A stretch of 64,000 nt of DNA. It comes from Trichostrongylus colubriformis (Eukaryota > Nematoda > Chromadorea > Rhabditida > Trichostrongylidae). Where the stretch lies: NCBI GenBank assembly GCA_963978905.1, contig OZ022261.1, positions 33,216,102 to 33,280,101 on the forward strand, given 5' to 3'. The notes beneath the pieces are model-generated. The model was not told the DNA's origin and did not search any database. It was given only the letters and a program-made list of their open reading frames with translations. The translations under genes were made by a program, and so were the position numbers. Positions 14,501 to 26,100 of this stretch are shown piece after piece (position 1 is the stretch's first letter; the number at the start of each line of letters is the position of its first letter).

Positions 14501-15241
14501 GAAGCAAGGAATGGGCTTTCATTTTCAGACTACAGCAAAATTCCCTTCCTCTCGAATAGGATTCGATTCCTCAACGTCATCCGACAGGCCTATTTGTGTG
14601 CTTTCCACATCCCAGCGCTAAAGACCTGGACCACACTGGACTACGTCGTAGGGACAGGACACTCGAACCGGGTCAGCGTATGCAATAATTGTCGTCGTGC
14701 ATTAGCTGCGCGCGAAGGAAGGAGGAGTGAGCGTGAAATGCGCGACTTGACCTGTCCGAATGTCCTGGATCTGGCCTACACCCGTGGATTAATCCGCTGA
14801 TTCTAGTTGCGTCGTTATCATTTTTATAAAAACCTACTCATTTTATTCAAATTTCCCACTATGCTTCAATTTTTTTGGTTTTCTTATAGCCGAATATCCA
14901 CAATTATGTATCTTCTCTGTTGAGACGAATTCCCATCTATGAAATCCAAAATAGGCGTGATAACTCACATCTTTGGCGAAGTCTGCATAGGTTGTACCGG
15001 GCTTATAATTGCGATTAACATAATTAACAATGTCCTTATTTGGCGTATCACCCTTCCAATACCACCAAAACCACTCGGATCTAAAAGGAAGGCTCTTGTG
15101 TAAGTCATGGGATGTTTTCGAGAATATCAATAGTCACCTGTATGCTGGCACCGAGTATACACCCCAATGGCAGAAAATTCCGAATTTTACATCATCGTAC
15201 CAATGTGGAAGAGGTCTGGAGTCAAGTGAAGACCATTTGGG
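2569..15241 (-). CDS. Alpha-L-fucosidase (GH29), 12 exons, 5' exon missing
   Basis: Hydrolyses alpha-L-fucose from glycans; family members are lysosomal or secreted. Minus-strand exons in transcript order: 15241-15138, 15080-14969, 14112-14051, 13834-13728, 12572-12430, 12072-11939, 11213-11116, 11010-10934, 9877-9732, 4388-4314, 3916-3811, 2751-2569 (TGA). All junction phases agree and give 448 visible residues. Family landmarks in order: [11 protein letters not shown] (20-30), [10 protein letters not shown] (36-45), [13 protein letters not shown] (97-109), [13 protein letters not shown] (149-161), IIWSDGDW (194-201), [19 protein letters not shown] and [14 protein letters not shown]. In GH29 the Asp of the WSD motif (here 198) is the nucleophile. 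The C-terminal beta domain is present and ends in an unusual hydrophobic tail ([10 protein letters not shown]). A conserved Trp near residue 353 reads Cys. Exon 1 opens at a TTTTTTCAG acceptor, so a signal-peptide exon must lie upstream of 15241; I could not find it. The intron from 9731 to 4389 seems to use a GC donor. Family identity is very secure. Confidence 0.95.
3430..3645. mobile_element. MITE family 1 copy
   Basis: Same ends (GGGATATACTCTTATGCCA and CCTGACATAAGGGTATACACC) and the same inner ATTGGGTCTTAGAGCGACTA / TAATCGCTCTGAGACCCAA palindrome. It sits in the last fucosidase intron, between exons 11 and 12. Confidence 0.7.
5350..5560 (+). mobile_element. Diverged SINE copy
   Basis: Contains the box B-like GGGATCGAATCCCGGGTCAG and the downstream GAATTGGTACCATATTC segment of the SINE family in plus orientation. 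The head is weakly conserved. Located in the large fucosidase intron. Confidence 0.5.
6601..6713. mobile_element. MITE family 3 copy, short
   Basis: Ends GGCCGCGTTCATACTTTGTA and GAAGTATAAACGCGGTC are inverted. The interior (GGCGCCGGCAGCGGCAACG) is shorter and differs from that of the 685 copy. Located in the large fucosidase intron. Confidence 0.65.
6830..7192 (-). mobile_element. RTE-type LINE endonuclease fragment
   Basis: A minus-strand open frame contains [19 protein letters not shown] followed by [15 protein letters not shown]. This is the start of the endonuclease/exonuclease/phosphatase domain typical of RTE-type non-LTR retrotransposons in nematodes. The frame diverges after about 60 residues of homology and no reverse transcriptase follows, so this is a 5' fragment within the fucosidase intron. 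An adjoining patch at 7200-7420 may belong to the same element. Confidence 0.7.
7790..8190. repeat. Dispersed repeat family F1
   Basis: Shares blocks such as GGCATGTTGCCAAGTCGTAA and GAGCTTCAAGTTCAGAGA with 26690-27010 and 41490-41960. The open frames here on both strands come from the repeat. Confidence 0.5.
8505..8703. mobile_element. MITE family 1 copy, diverged
   Basis: The inner palindrome (GCGATTACAAGGTGATG / GTAATCGCTTCAGGAGCCAAC) and the right end (GATCCTCACGTAGAGGTATG) are recognisable; the left end is degraded. Located in the large fucosidase intron. Confidence 0.5.
8935..9105. mobile_element. MITE family 3 copy
   Basis: The interior (TGCCGGCGGGCAGGATGTGG) and the right end (CGCAAAGTATGAACGCGGC) match the family; the left end is degraded. 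Located in the large fucosidase intron. Confidence 0.6.
10036..10215. mobile_element. MITE family 1 copy, diverged
   Basis: The left part (GGACAGGACTACGCCAGGCG) and the inner GTTGGGTCACAAAGC / GTAATCACCTCAGGA segments match the family, but both ends are degraded. It lies in the intron between fucosidase exons 8 and 9. Confidence 0.4.
11939..12072 (-). CDS. Fucosidase exon carrying the catalytic nucleophile motif
   Basis: This is exon 6 of the alpha-L-fucosidase. It is bounded by a TTATTCAG acceptor and a GTATCC donor. It encodes 44 residues plus two bases, including the run IIWSDGDW that holds the GH29 nucleophile Asp and the strongly conserved Trp on each side. The next exon starts with C, completing the Ser of LYNTSPVKD, so the junction is phase-consistent. 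The catalytic motif is intact, which argues for a functional enzyme rather than a relic. Confidence 0.92.
12160..12350 (-). mobile_element. Diverged SINE copy
   Basis: It shares the TAGTTCCATTCAAAACT, GTGATTTGGCCTACAC and GGGATTTGATCCC landmarks of the SINE family in the same order. It lies in the fucosidase intron between exons 5 and 6 and is more diverged than the 16.4-kb and 41-kb copies. Confidence 0.55.
12770..12937. mobile_element. MITE family 3 copy
   Basis: Ends GGCCGCGTTCATGCTTTGCG and CGCAAAGTATGAACGCAGCC with the TGGCTGCGCGTCTCTGCG interior. It lies in the intron between fucosidase exons 4 and 5. Confidence 0.7.
13330..13507. repeat. Short foldback sharing ends with the 21.3-kb foldback
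   Basis: Starts AAGGGAGGGACCCGAGGTCG and ends CCTTGGGTCCTTCCCTTG, the same terminal motif as the 21311-21914 element. It also shares the ATACGTCGGACCATATGT block, but the arms are only about 80 bp. It lies just 3' of fucosidase exon 4. Confidence 0.65.
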
Positions 15242-15639
15242 CTGAAAAAACAAGAAGAAAGGAAGAAAATATAAAATCTCTTCATCGGTTTGATGACTTC
15301 GGAACAAGTCTGCCTCTTCATTTTGAAAGTGCTACCGAATCTCGAAGTACCTCAAGGACAATCAGGAGAAGTTAGTTGAGGAGAAGTTAGTTGAGACTCG
15401 GTCTGTTTTTAATACTGCTTTTAAGGACTACGGCTGTCGAACGGGAAATGACAGTAACAAATATTTTTCATACTTTAAGCTTCATTTCCGATTGAAGTAC
15501 CGCAGTAGGAATCACACCACTTCATCAAAATATCTCATTGGGAAACTATTAGGCACGCGAGAATTTTAGCAGTTTTTAAATGTGTGCCAGCTTGTACACA
15601 TCTCCCACTTGCAGTGACTTGGAGCGCGCGACGCAGTCT

Positions 15640-16110
15640 GACATTGCACTGCACTCTTTCCGTGACCTAAAGACAGCGGAAAGTGTAAATTTGGCAATCT
15701 GTGAAATATGAAAGTAGGGGTGCTCAGCAGTGTAACAGTAAAGGAAGAACGAAATAAAACGAAAAAATCGAGAACCACGATCCCAAAAATCTGCATTCTC
15801 TTTCGCGCCTCTCTGTGTCACTAGTCGGTGGGGTAGACTGCAGAAGGGAGAGGGGCGTGGTTAGCCAAGCGCGAGCGTTGTTCCGCCCTCACGGCAACTC
15901 CCGCGGCGTATGCGTGGCAACTAGACTCTGAGTGCTGCGCGAACCCCGCAAAACCCCAAACCGCGCTTTTCAATGCGAATTTCGCCGCAGATCACCTCTT
16001 CTGAAGTGGAGGGTTTGCTTTCAGAGAGCATGCATTACCACTTCTTTTTTCTCCTTACCCCTCACGGTGCCATTAATGACAAATGCCTCGCGTACTTCAT
16101 TACTTACGAT
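15640..16110. repeat. Dispersed repeat family F2
   Basis: Shares AATATGAAAGTAGGGGTGC, GCGCTTTTCAATGCGAATTT and CTTACCCCTCACGGTGCC with 40110-40480 and 53260-53660. It lies just upstream of fucosidase exon 1 and could separate it from its 5' exon. Confidence 0.5.
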
Positions 16111-16329
16111 TCTGTGATTCTGAAAATCGCAGAATCACTGGATAATGTCAGTATGCACGAAAGCTCCAAGATCACAAAAACTTTCCCAACAAGCTAATCA
16201 AAATGAGACTCGCCTTTTATAGGCGACCACAAAAAAACTAATAGTTCCAGGAGAGATATCGGTACGCTGCACATAGGACAACAACTTTTTTTATAAAAGT
16301 TGTTCGTTTGTATGGTACAAACCTACAAG

Positions 16330-16640
16330 ACAAATACTTAGGATAAAAGGATAAAGTTTTTGGCGTTAATCAATCCCTTTTTGGGATGCGCCGCACATTC
16401 TAGTTCCATTCAGAATCGTGATGGCTGGTGAATGTGATGTGGCCTATACAATGACTTGCGGTGCCCAGCCGATGTACAAGTCCAGTGCATTTATCCTCCC
16501 AGACGAGTCTGGTACCAAGTCGCCGACCCTGGAGGGATGGAAGGCTTGGTTGGCCTGGGCGGGCCTTGATGCGGGATTAGATCCCTGCACCATGACAGTG
16601 GGCGTGCGCCACCTGTCACTACACCACCTCCTCCCTAGAA
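16330..16640 (-). mobile_element. tRNA-type SINE copy
   Basis: One of the best copies of a family of about 270 bp. Read on the minus strand it begins GGAGGTGGTGTAGTGACAGG (box A-like) and has a box B-like GGATCTAATCCC about 45 bp on. It ends in an A/T-rich tail containing AAACTTTATCC. The internal promoter layout suggests a tRNA-derived Pol III SINE. Apparent small ORFs in this region are the repeat, not genes. Confidence 0.7.
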
Positions 16641-19600
16641 AGACAAGGTGATTGAAAAATTGCATGCTTAGCAAACGTGCTGCGGAAATAACCTACATGT
16701 AGCTACGGGCGCTATAAAAACAAGGAACGAGGTAACCCACGCACGCTAAAAATTTTTCCCAACTTAGGCTCGGTTGAAATCCACACCACCTTCTTGCAAT
16801 ACATTCATTGTAACGCCCTCCCCAACTATTTTCTTTTCTGATTGTGCTACGATGCGGGTTAATATGCTCTGACCTCAAATGTCCCTTTCATGTTTGCATA
16901 GCGTCTTAGTTGTACTATGAAGTCTTGAGATAGAACGAATAAAAAGGAAAAAAGGATAAAAAGAAATGTAAGGAGAGATAATGTCGCGGTGGGCTCAACT
17001 GTGGTGCAATGACCTTATTGACAGCAGATCAAATTCGTTTCAAGTGGAACCGCTGGTAGGTCATTGCCGCATCAGGCGAGGTATGAGCCAGCTATTAAAA
17101 TATGTAAAATAATATACCTGATATTTGGCTGAGACCAGAAAGCATCCTGTCAGCAGGTGAAATGCGACGGTGGTTAGCATGAGGGCATTGAATGGCATTA
17201 TCTATGGGGGGTCACTTGCTTTTGATAACGCTACAGGTGTTCGCTGTCTGGTTACGGGTGAACCGAAAAGTCAAACGCTGCCGAGCAGCACATTTGTCAA
17301 CACTTATATTTTACCGGGTGGAGGTGTTTCAGTGATAAGTGGTGCCTCTAAAACTCACCAGATCCTGGATTAATGCCAGCCCAGCCTTACATCCTTTTAA
17401 GACGTTAGAGTTGGGATTGGTCTTCACTGAAGAACGAATACTGAATTTCCTTGTGGCAATATGGTTGACAGTACAGATCCAATTCGCATGTTCTGCATCA
17501 TTACCAAGCCGGCGAGAGGATGGGCAACGACGGCCGATATGTGATCTGGAAAACAGTTCGTATCGCGGCGTTCGATGTGTGAGCTAGGAGCGCCGGATGC
17601 AGTTTCTCAAAACGACTTCCCTGTTCTATGCCTTATTTTAAGACACAACATTCAGTCGAGAACCCAACCGCATACGACCTCCAACATTCACCGCTCGTAG
17701 CCGCTCGGATGTTCTCCCCTGTTGGCTGGAGCCCAAGGCGAGGAAGGGAATGTATGGTCAATGAGCTACTTTATCGGACATAAACCAGAGGGGGTAGTGT
17801 CGGCCCATGGCGCACGAGTTAAAACAAGCCCAAGAGTAGGAGTGTAAATTGAAAAATCGTATTCACTACCACAACGACTCCAAGTAGAAGTTAAATACAG
17901 AGCGCGTTCTAGAAAGGATAGATCGGCGTCGAATGCATCATCCTTGCCGCTTCATTTTTTAATAAGATGGTTTTTTTTTCGTATGGGTATAAAAGAGGCG
18001 GAACGAACCACTAACCAATTTAGTTCTAGCTCTTTTGTTACCTACATGTTTATGTAATATTTGCTTACTAGGAGCCACATGCAGAGCTTCACTCGCCTAT
18101 ACCATGATCGAATTGAGATTGAGCTCCCTTAAGTGACGGAAGACAGGGTGGGCGTCCGAGTGGGTTTGTACGTTACAGAGCTGAGGAGCAAAGAGGTGAC
18201 AGCCACGTATGATAGGGACGCAGAGCTAGAAGCAAATCAACACTGGGAGCGAAAATTTGAACTCCCTTCTGGCCGCTGATAGCTGTTCAATTGCTGTGGC
18301 GGAATATGTGGAGGGGGGGGGGGGATTCAAACGACTTGCTCTTCCTCCAGCTTTTCGATTTATGCTCTGGAGTAAAGGAGATTTCTCGGCTCTTTCCGTA
18401 TTTTTACTCATGTATTGTATCTAGTAGAGTGATTTCAAGCGGCATTAGGATCATTCACTGTGGTTGGTCCCTTTAAATTTACTGCTAGGACATTTTTTCT
18501 CCAAATTTATAGCCGAGCATGAATTGCCTACTAGAATAGTAAAAGCCCTGCTAAGAATTTTCCACCCAATGTTGTAGACAGGTTAATCGACAGGCAAAAA
18601 ATTTGCTAGCAAAGTCCACGAGTACATGCGATGTCTTCCTGGGCCCATTACGCTGTGCTGTTTGCCGTTGAGATCACATCATATTACAAGGCGAACGCTT
18701 TCTGAGTGCGCACTATCCGGTTTAAACGTCTAAGGGCACGATCATATTTCTTGACAGGAGCACTTTCGGTCTACCTGGCCATACAATACACCTCACATTT
18801 TTTTAAAAATCTACAAGCCATCGCACCGTCATAACTTGGTTTGAAGTGAATATAACGGGAAAAAATAAAAGCGTTGATTTCGTCTCGTCTCGGTGCGACA
18901 ACAACCTATAAAGTGTGAAATTTCGACAAGTTGGTCGTATTTGGATCCTGAAGTGGTATTGACATTAAAAAGATACACAATTCTTCTCTGTCAACTTACT
19001 GCTTGTTGAGGTAAATATCTGGCTCAGTATGGTAAGTGCAAATGGGGCCATGGCGAGAAGGACTGTGAAGCAAAAAGTAGAATAGACTTGTTATTTAGTC
19101 ACTTCAGTCTCCTAAATTTGGTATGTTTCAAGACCGACCAGGAAAATGTGCGTCTGTTAGCACATCCTGACCAGATCACCGCGTTAGGCGAATTGAGCTA
19201 CCGTGCGACCTGCTCTTTAATGGTCCTCTCTTGAATTGGACCATGTCACTACGAACCAGTGAGCCAGTCATCGCGCGCTGCGACGGCGGCGTGGCCTGTG
19301 ACCTAGTTGGGCGGTCCTGACGCGCATCACAAGACAATCGTTCGATTACTGCTAGATGTGGTGGCGATTTTGCGTCTTTTAAGCATATTTGCCACTTATT
19401 TTAATTGATTTGAATACGAAGAGGGATTATGTAATATTTTATTGTTCTGTTTTTTTGATCTGAGGTGGTACGAGACCGCTTCCAGGAACATGGTCCGAAG
19501 ACCAGTCGTGGATCTGTGCCCGCCAAGGCCGACAAAGCCGCCTATCCAACCGTGGTCGATGAATTGCAGCCAGTATCGTCTGGAAGAACAAAACACTGCT

Positions 19601-21310
19601 GGTGCACGGCTGATCTCGTCATTCACTGCATAGCAAATTGACTTCAAAAGCCATTACGATTTCTCATAGGAACTGTCAATATTGGGTACGTAATCCTTTA
19701 CCCTCAACATTTTGTTTGGTTGCTTGCTCATTGTTTGCCACTTTTTTTTTGGAAAATTGGTCGCCTAATGATCTGTATTGGGATAGAACATGATAGTGGA
19801 CTAAATGTGACTGGTATGATGGGTACTAGTCGGGGATCCATAAATTATAAAAAGGTGAATATGTGGCACTACCTATGAAAATTCCATGTTCCTCCAACTC
19901 CACCTTTTTGAAACAGTTCAGCGAGTCAAAATTGTCCAACATTTTCCCTAACTGCGATTTCTTCCACCTACGAGGACGTCGTTAGGCTAGGATCTCGCAA
20001 TGTAGCGTGCGGAGCGATGCGCCGTATGTAATGCGGTTTTGGAGTGATTTCCTTGTTCTGCATCTTATTTTCGACAACACTCTGACGTCACGGTGCGAAG
20101 TCCTGTTCGAATGTTGGTACGAAATCCAGTCTTAACGACACACTACACCTCCCCTCCCTTGCAGTTTGCGAGATGTAAAAAAAGGTGTTTTGAATATAGA
20201 AGCTTTACAGGAACTAGTGATGTACTGGTCAACGTTTTCATTTTGCCAGACAACCTTGTATGGATCAGGATTTGTTCTCCGCACTACGCTTGTGGGAGCG
20301 GCTCCACTTGCACTAAACTATCCTTCACCTCCTTACATTTGTTTCAAATGTGTTACTGATTTTTTGCGTTGCTGTTCATATTCGCTTGGAAAGGCCAACG
20401 GCGCCGGGATTGGGCGCGCGTTAGGACTGTCCAATTACGTTACTGGGTCACCGCGCGCGACTAGTTCTCTGTTGGACTTGTCGCGAACTGGGCTTATTCA
20501 CGACGGGACCAGCGTGGAGGAAATCGCGCGCGGTCACCTTCAAAATCAATACGTTGCCAGATCATGTCTGATATTATACTTGACCTGGTACTCTCGAATA
20601 CTGTTCCCAACAACGAAGTACCTCCTTGACCTATTCTTTTGGTGTCTACATGATCCGTACGCTAAACACGACTACATCAAACAGTTGCATATGCACGTTC
20701 TCGACGTTTCTATTTGCCTACCTGAATCGTTCCGAAACCCAACCGAATGTTTCACCATGTTAAGACGTTGCACTTGAGCCTCATCCATCGTCACTGCTCC
20801 AAACTTACTCAAAGCTTCTTTTTGTTTCCATAACTATTGTTTTTTGAAAATGACAATGTAAATAAATAGAAAAAACTTGTTCATGTTCAACTTGTGTGCA
20901 CGGGAGTGAGTCTATCAAACTAGCTTCAAGTTCACTCGCAACGACAAACACTGGCATACCTCTCGTACTCCTGGCACGCAAACGACAAGGATCATTGCAC
21001 TGCAATGCTTAGCCTTATCTTTGTAAGTCAATTACCAATTTTCAACTACCTTCTTTACATAAATGAATAACTGACGCAAGTGCTTCTTTAGGCTCTTCCT
21101 TTATAACCATTTCACTACTGTTTAATGTAGGTAGCACCATAGCTAATTTTGGTGTCGAGCAAAATTTCTGGTGGAAATACGACCGCCCCTACGCCCCACG
21201 CTTCTTGAGTTACTTGTACTCAAGGCGTCTTCCTAAAAAAGTCGTCAATCGATAATCATAACTTTGGTACTGTGCGACTTATCGATTGACTTGACGACGA
21301 CCTTTCTGAC

Positions 21311-21914
21311 AAGGGTAAGGACCCGAGGTCGTACTGGCCATACAGAATGGGATACATATGGTCCGACGTATTTTCGGACGTTGATTTCGAACCTGCATTC
21401 CAAAATTTGCAGAACGATCCCCTGAGCGGAGTTATGGTGGTTTTTTTTTTTTTTTTGAAAAAAACAGTGCCATTATATGGTAGGTTTAGAAGCCCGTAGC
21501 ACGCGAGTCAGACGTTCTCGCGCAAAAGCAGTGCGATTTTCGTGTTCAGGGGACCAAACTACTTTGAAGCAGAGTTTTTAGCCAATTCGAGGCCTAATGG
21601 GTAGGCCAAGAACTTTTTCCGAAATTTGGTCAAATTCTCGAATTGGCTGAAAACATGCATGTCCTATGAGGTAGTTTGGTCCCCTGAAAACGAAAATCGC
21701 ACTGGATTTGCAAGAGAACGTCTGGCTCGCGTTCTACGGGCTTCTCGACCTACCATATAATGACAATGTTTTTTCAAAAAAAAACCTCCATAACTCCGCT
21801 CAGAGAATCGCTCTGCAAATTTGGAATGCAGGCTCGAGATTAGCTTCCGAAAATACGTCGGACTATATGTGTCCCATTCTGAATGGCCAGCTCGGCCTCG
21901 GGTCCTTCCCTCAA
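21311..21914. repeat. Large imperfect foldback element
   Basis: Two arms of about 270 bp pair imperfectly. The outer ends are AAGGGTAAGGACCCGAGGTC and GGCCTCGGGTCCTTCCCT. Inner blocks GTTCAGGGGACCAAACTAC / GTAGTTTGGTCCCCTGAAA also pair. The spacer is about 60 bp with its own CCAATTCGAG / CTCGAATTGG pairing. No coding capacity. Confidence 0.75.
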
Positions 21915-23133
21915 AAGATCAGCTTACGCGCATAAAACTGAAACATTTGAAAAATGCGTGCTCGCCAAGAATCCTCGAGCTCTTTGAAAATAATTCCGAT
22001 ATCCGAAACACGACCCACTGTTTTCCAACACTTCAAACGCGAAAATGAGGCTCCTGGTATGTGGCCTGGTGTGAGTGAACAACGTGAAAATAAGCTTTTC
22101 CAAGGCTTTGTTTTTAACATTGGAATCTCCTACACTACCTTATCTCATCGCATCGTTGCAAGCCAATTTTTACGTGTTGCGCACCGTTGAGTGGGTGGAG
22201 CAACACTGCAATGGTGGGGTCTAGCTAGGTCAAGAGCTCTGCGCGTCCTAGAAACTCGTCCGCGCGCCGTTTTGAGGTACAGTTGCGGGCCGAACTATCG
22301 GCCCAACAGCGCATTTATCGTAAATGTGCCTTTAATTGAATGTTCATGTTTGGGAACCTGTCATAGGTTGTGCATGAAAATCGCTCATGTATTATTCAAA
22401 AAGCGGTATATTGCACATCGCACTTCATTAAGTGACAGAAACCGTTGAAGAACTCTCTTCATTTGGTAAAATCTCAAAAACAGTAAGACATAGTGGTTAG
22501 CTTCATCATCCAAAGCCATTAAAATTGTTTACGGAGGGAACGTTCAATGTTATGACCTTTTGCGCATGATTTTTGGAAAACCGCGACATCTCGTCCTATG
22601 TTGCCCATTTTACCCCGCCCACATATCCACAGCAGGTTCAGGTTCTTCAAGGATGGTTCCTTTTCCGAGTTTCATTTTTTGGCAGAACACTGGACATGGT
22701 TTTTTGCTAATTTCATATGATCGATCTATTCATCGAAATTAATGAGGAATCCAATTCACGGACACGATGTCTCAAAAACCATTTCACTACCTCCACGAAC
22801 AGTAGATTTTTGAGTAACTTTCTAAATTGCGCCTTTTTGAGCCCTCGGTGCGCTATCACGTCCCTAGCCCGCCTAACCAGGCTCTTTTGGTACAGTAGGT
22901 TCGAGTTCGGGTGTACTGCCGTGATGGCAGTGCACAGTGACGGCTAAAACACGGAGCAACATGGGCAGCACCCAAGGTTCTGTCCCTTACCCTCCCCCCT
23001 CCTGGAGGTAAGCCAAGTGATCCGAATGTGTGTGTGCCTTCACATATTTATGCGCAGAAATCAACCAAATTGCTTCGAAAAACATGGTTCCTTTTCGATC
23101 GATAATGTTTCTAAGCAATGCTTATAGTTTTAG

Positions 23134-26100
23134 GTACTCATAATACGGGAGGCATCGTCTCTGTCCTGTCCTCCATGTCCCACTGGTCAGCAATGTGATA
23201 CGAATACGGGTATATGTCGTCAATTCCGTCAAGCATATACAAGCCCTATCCAAATCCCTTGCGGTCAATGCCCTGCAGGCACTATGTGCGATTCAAACAC
23301 GGGTGATCTTCACAAACTCAAGACTTTTTCAGTAATTTTTCTGAGCTTTCTTGTCCAATGTAATAAATTGTTGTTGTTCAGGTGTATGCCGCACTTTTCG
23401 TTTTCCTGGCAACTATGATCAGGTTAGAGAGCAATGTTAGAGGCAGAGATTGTGCTAAGTTGTTGAGGAGAGCACTAGAGGGCGAGGGGTGTGGGCAGAT
23501 ATGACAGCGAATAGCGTGGCCGCCCGCGGTGAGCGGCGCGGCGGTTGCGAGTGCTAGTGGCAGGGCCTGGCAGCCTTCAAGCGAGGCAGTGTGGCATGAG
23601 TGGAAGCGCAGACGTGACGCAGCCACGCTCGGCCGCCTCCCAAGGGCAATCGGTACGGCGAGTCGTACTGGTGGCGCCGCGAGTGAAACGCCGCGAAGCG
23701 ATTCGCTGTCATATCTTCCCACACCCGAGGGCGAGCCTACTCAACTGATATTCGGGGACAAACACCGCTCTTTTTTCCACCTTTATCTGCTCCGTTTCCA
23801 TGGGGCTCACTCGCATTTCTCCCACTGTTTTGAAAACACCATGTGCATGTTTGAATATGAAGGAATGATGAATACTGTTGCGATGGCAAAAGAATGAAAT
23901 GAAAGGGCAGAGGCCTAGAACACAAAATCTCTCTCCCTCCGCTATCCCCCCGCCCCGCTCCCATCGTTGGAGAGAGTTTAGCTGCGTCGCTGCCCCGCCC
24001 ACGATAGCTACTCGGCCAACCGCACCCCGCGCACCACAGCGCACCACGGCAGGGTCGCGATAGGGAGCCTAAGGTGCGCATTCAACCCTAGTAGGGGCCT
24101 AGATCTCCCCTTGAAGCTCGTTTGTTCATTACAGTGAACATAACCTCAGTAAGGGCACAAGCGAAAGCAGAAAGATAGACTCCTTTTGCGTGAGAATTCG
24201 AGATGGTGTTTGGATAATTACAAAATCTCACTCTCCATGGAAGATTTCTCACCTGAATTCGATCCATCGGTATTGGAGGGAGCCCTGCCTGTCAGTCTTC
24301 GATCGTTCTTTCCGAGCTACTGGCACGCTCTGCCTCCATTTTATATGTATTGTTGCGAAGGAGTAGTAAGGAAGGAGCAGTGATGAAATGCTTTTCCAGA
24401 TACCAACATCTCTATGCGTTGGAGTTACCTGCCCAGCAGGCTATTTGTGTGACCACAATACTGGAACATGCCGTAAATTCAGGTAATACAGTATCTCTTA
24501 GCTTATCTATGTGTGTTTTTCCCCACCACCAAAAACTGCATCGGGCAAGCGTTTGCATTCGCCTTCCCAATCTAGCCCGGTAAGAATTTTATTAGCAGAT
24601 TTCTTGGACTTTTTACCATATCAGTACATATATTAGTACATTCCATGAATAATGTCGTTCTTTTTCGAATTTTTTTTCCTATAAAATTGCAAGTCTGTGC
24701 CACGAGTCACACATGATTCGGGAAGGATTTTTTGCTCTACATAAGGATGTTCAGCTTTTGGTGGTCCGAATGAGGCCAATTTCCAGGCTGGCGAAGGGCG
24801 AAGGGGCAGGTCCAGCCGACAAAAATCCACCAAACCGGTAATTAGTAAAAACACTATATTTTACTCCAAAAAAATCAGCCAATCATGTGTCCCGTACTTA
24901 GCCCCGACCTCTTATGAAAGTTGTGACGCTTGCTTGATCGGGAAGTGGATCGCTATTTTTCTACAATAAGTTCCTTTTTCCAAGAGCACTCACCATTATT
25001 CAAAATGAAATTTTTCTATTTCAAATTCCTTGCTTCGCATTGTTTCACGCATCATTTGAGAGGGTTTTCTTGCTCTATCGATAAATCGTCTCGATTTTGT
25101 TTTGGCTGCAATTCAGACTGTATTTTAATACCATGTAATAGTGGTCCGGTTGACATTATTTCACAATCCAATTTTTGTTAGAAAGTTAAAGAATCCGGTC
25201 AACAATGTTTCTCCCTCCTTTTTCACTACCTCTTCCGATAATTTCACCACTTATCAGCGAACTGGTTGGAAAAATTCTCGTGATATAATGCGTTGAAAAT
25301 GTCATGATTCGTTTAAAATGTCAAAAATCAGCAAGATGTAAAGGAAAAACCAAATTTGGAAAAAGCGACTTTTCACGCAACCAACCGGTGTGGTTAATTT
25401 TTGTCGGCTAGGCCAACCACTTCAGAAGCCTGAGGATCAGCACATTTATGACCGACGAGAAATTGAGCGTACCATTTCGTGGCTCAGAAAAATTTCTTCC
25501 GATTGGTATATGATTTGCTGCTTAAAGCTGTAACCTTAATGGTAAAATTTTAGCTTGAAAAAAGAGACATTATTCGTGGAATGACCCATTACTTTTATTC
25601 ACGAAGTATTCACTGAGAAGAACGTATTTTATCAACACTGATGGCAGGTGAAGGAGAAATAGGTAGAAATATTAGACTGAATTTCTTAATAAATTTTAGC
25701 TCTAACCTATACCGTTTTCGACCTTTAATGGCACATTCCGTCCTAGTTACCAAGTGGATGGATGCTGACTGCTATTGGTGGGATGGTGTCGGGGCGTTTA
25801 GACTACGCCTCAGAGTGTGCTGAGGAGTGTGCCATACGTTCTCCTACTAGTCACGGTCAAAGTCCCGCACGCTTCCAAACGAACGTGGAATCTGCTTTTG
25901 AATCCGCTTCAAATTCAGGGTACCTGTGGCGCTAGCATTTCATGATTACAAAATCAAGGAAGGACATCGTAGAATTCGTCGCCAGGCAGAAATATGTGCT
26001 GCAGTACCTTGCCCACCAGGAACGCAGTGTGATACTAACACAGGTGACCGCTTCGTGTGACGCTTTTAGAGGTGGAGTCTGCCTCGCACCATGTCATAGG

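Larger units (their letters stand above)
15242..23133. other. Intergenic region between fucosidase and cysteine-rich gene
   Basis: No exon could be placed with confidence. It should contain the 5' exon(s) of both flanking genes, which are divergent. Present are an F2 repeat (15640-16110), a SINE (16330-16640), a GC-rich patch (20380-20540) and the large foldback (21311-21914). A weak candidate for a 5' exon of the cysteine-rich gene is near 20243-20330 (ICSPHYACGSGSTC after a TTTTGCCAG acceptor), but it lacks a good donor. Confidence 0.55.

Noticed and set aside
15260..15340. Signal-peptide-like frame beginning [11 protein letters not shown] just upstream of fucosidase exon 1
   Set aside because: It reads through the TTTTTTCAG acceptor in a different frame from PKWSSLDSR, so it cannot be the unspliced N-terminus as it stands.
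16418..16674. Open frames on both strands
   Set aside because: They fall entirely within the SINE copy and recur at other SINE copies, so they are repeat-derived.
20243..20330. Cysteine-rich segment ICSPHYACGSGSTC as a 5' exon of the cysteine-rich gene
   Set aside because: Cys spacing is suggestive and a TTTTGCCAG acceptor precedes it, but there is no usable donor and no DxNTG continuation, so it was not added to the gene.
20166..20777. 203-codon plus-strand open frame
   Set aside because: No recognisable domain, mixed composition, and its middle runs through a GC-rich repeat-like patch (20380-20540). Looks like a chance frame.
23529..23897. 122-codon plus-strand frame and overlapping minus-strand frames
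   Set aside because: Mostly inside the family 2 MITE (23487-23726) and duplicated at 38264-38587.
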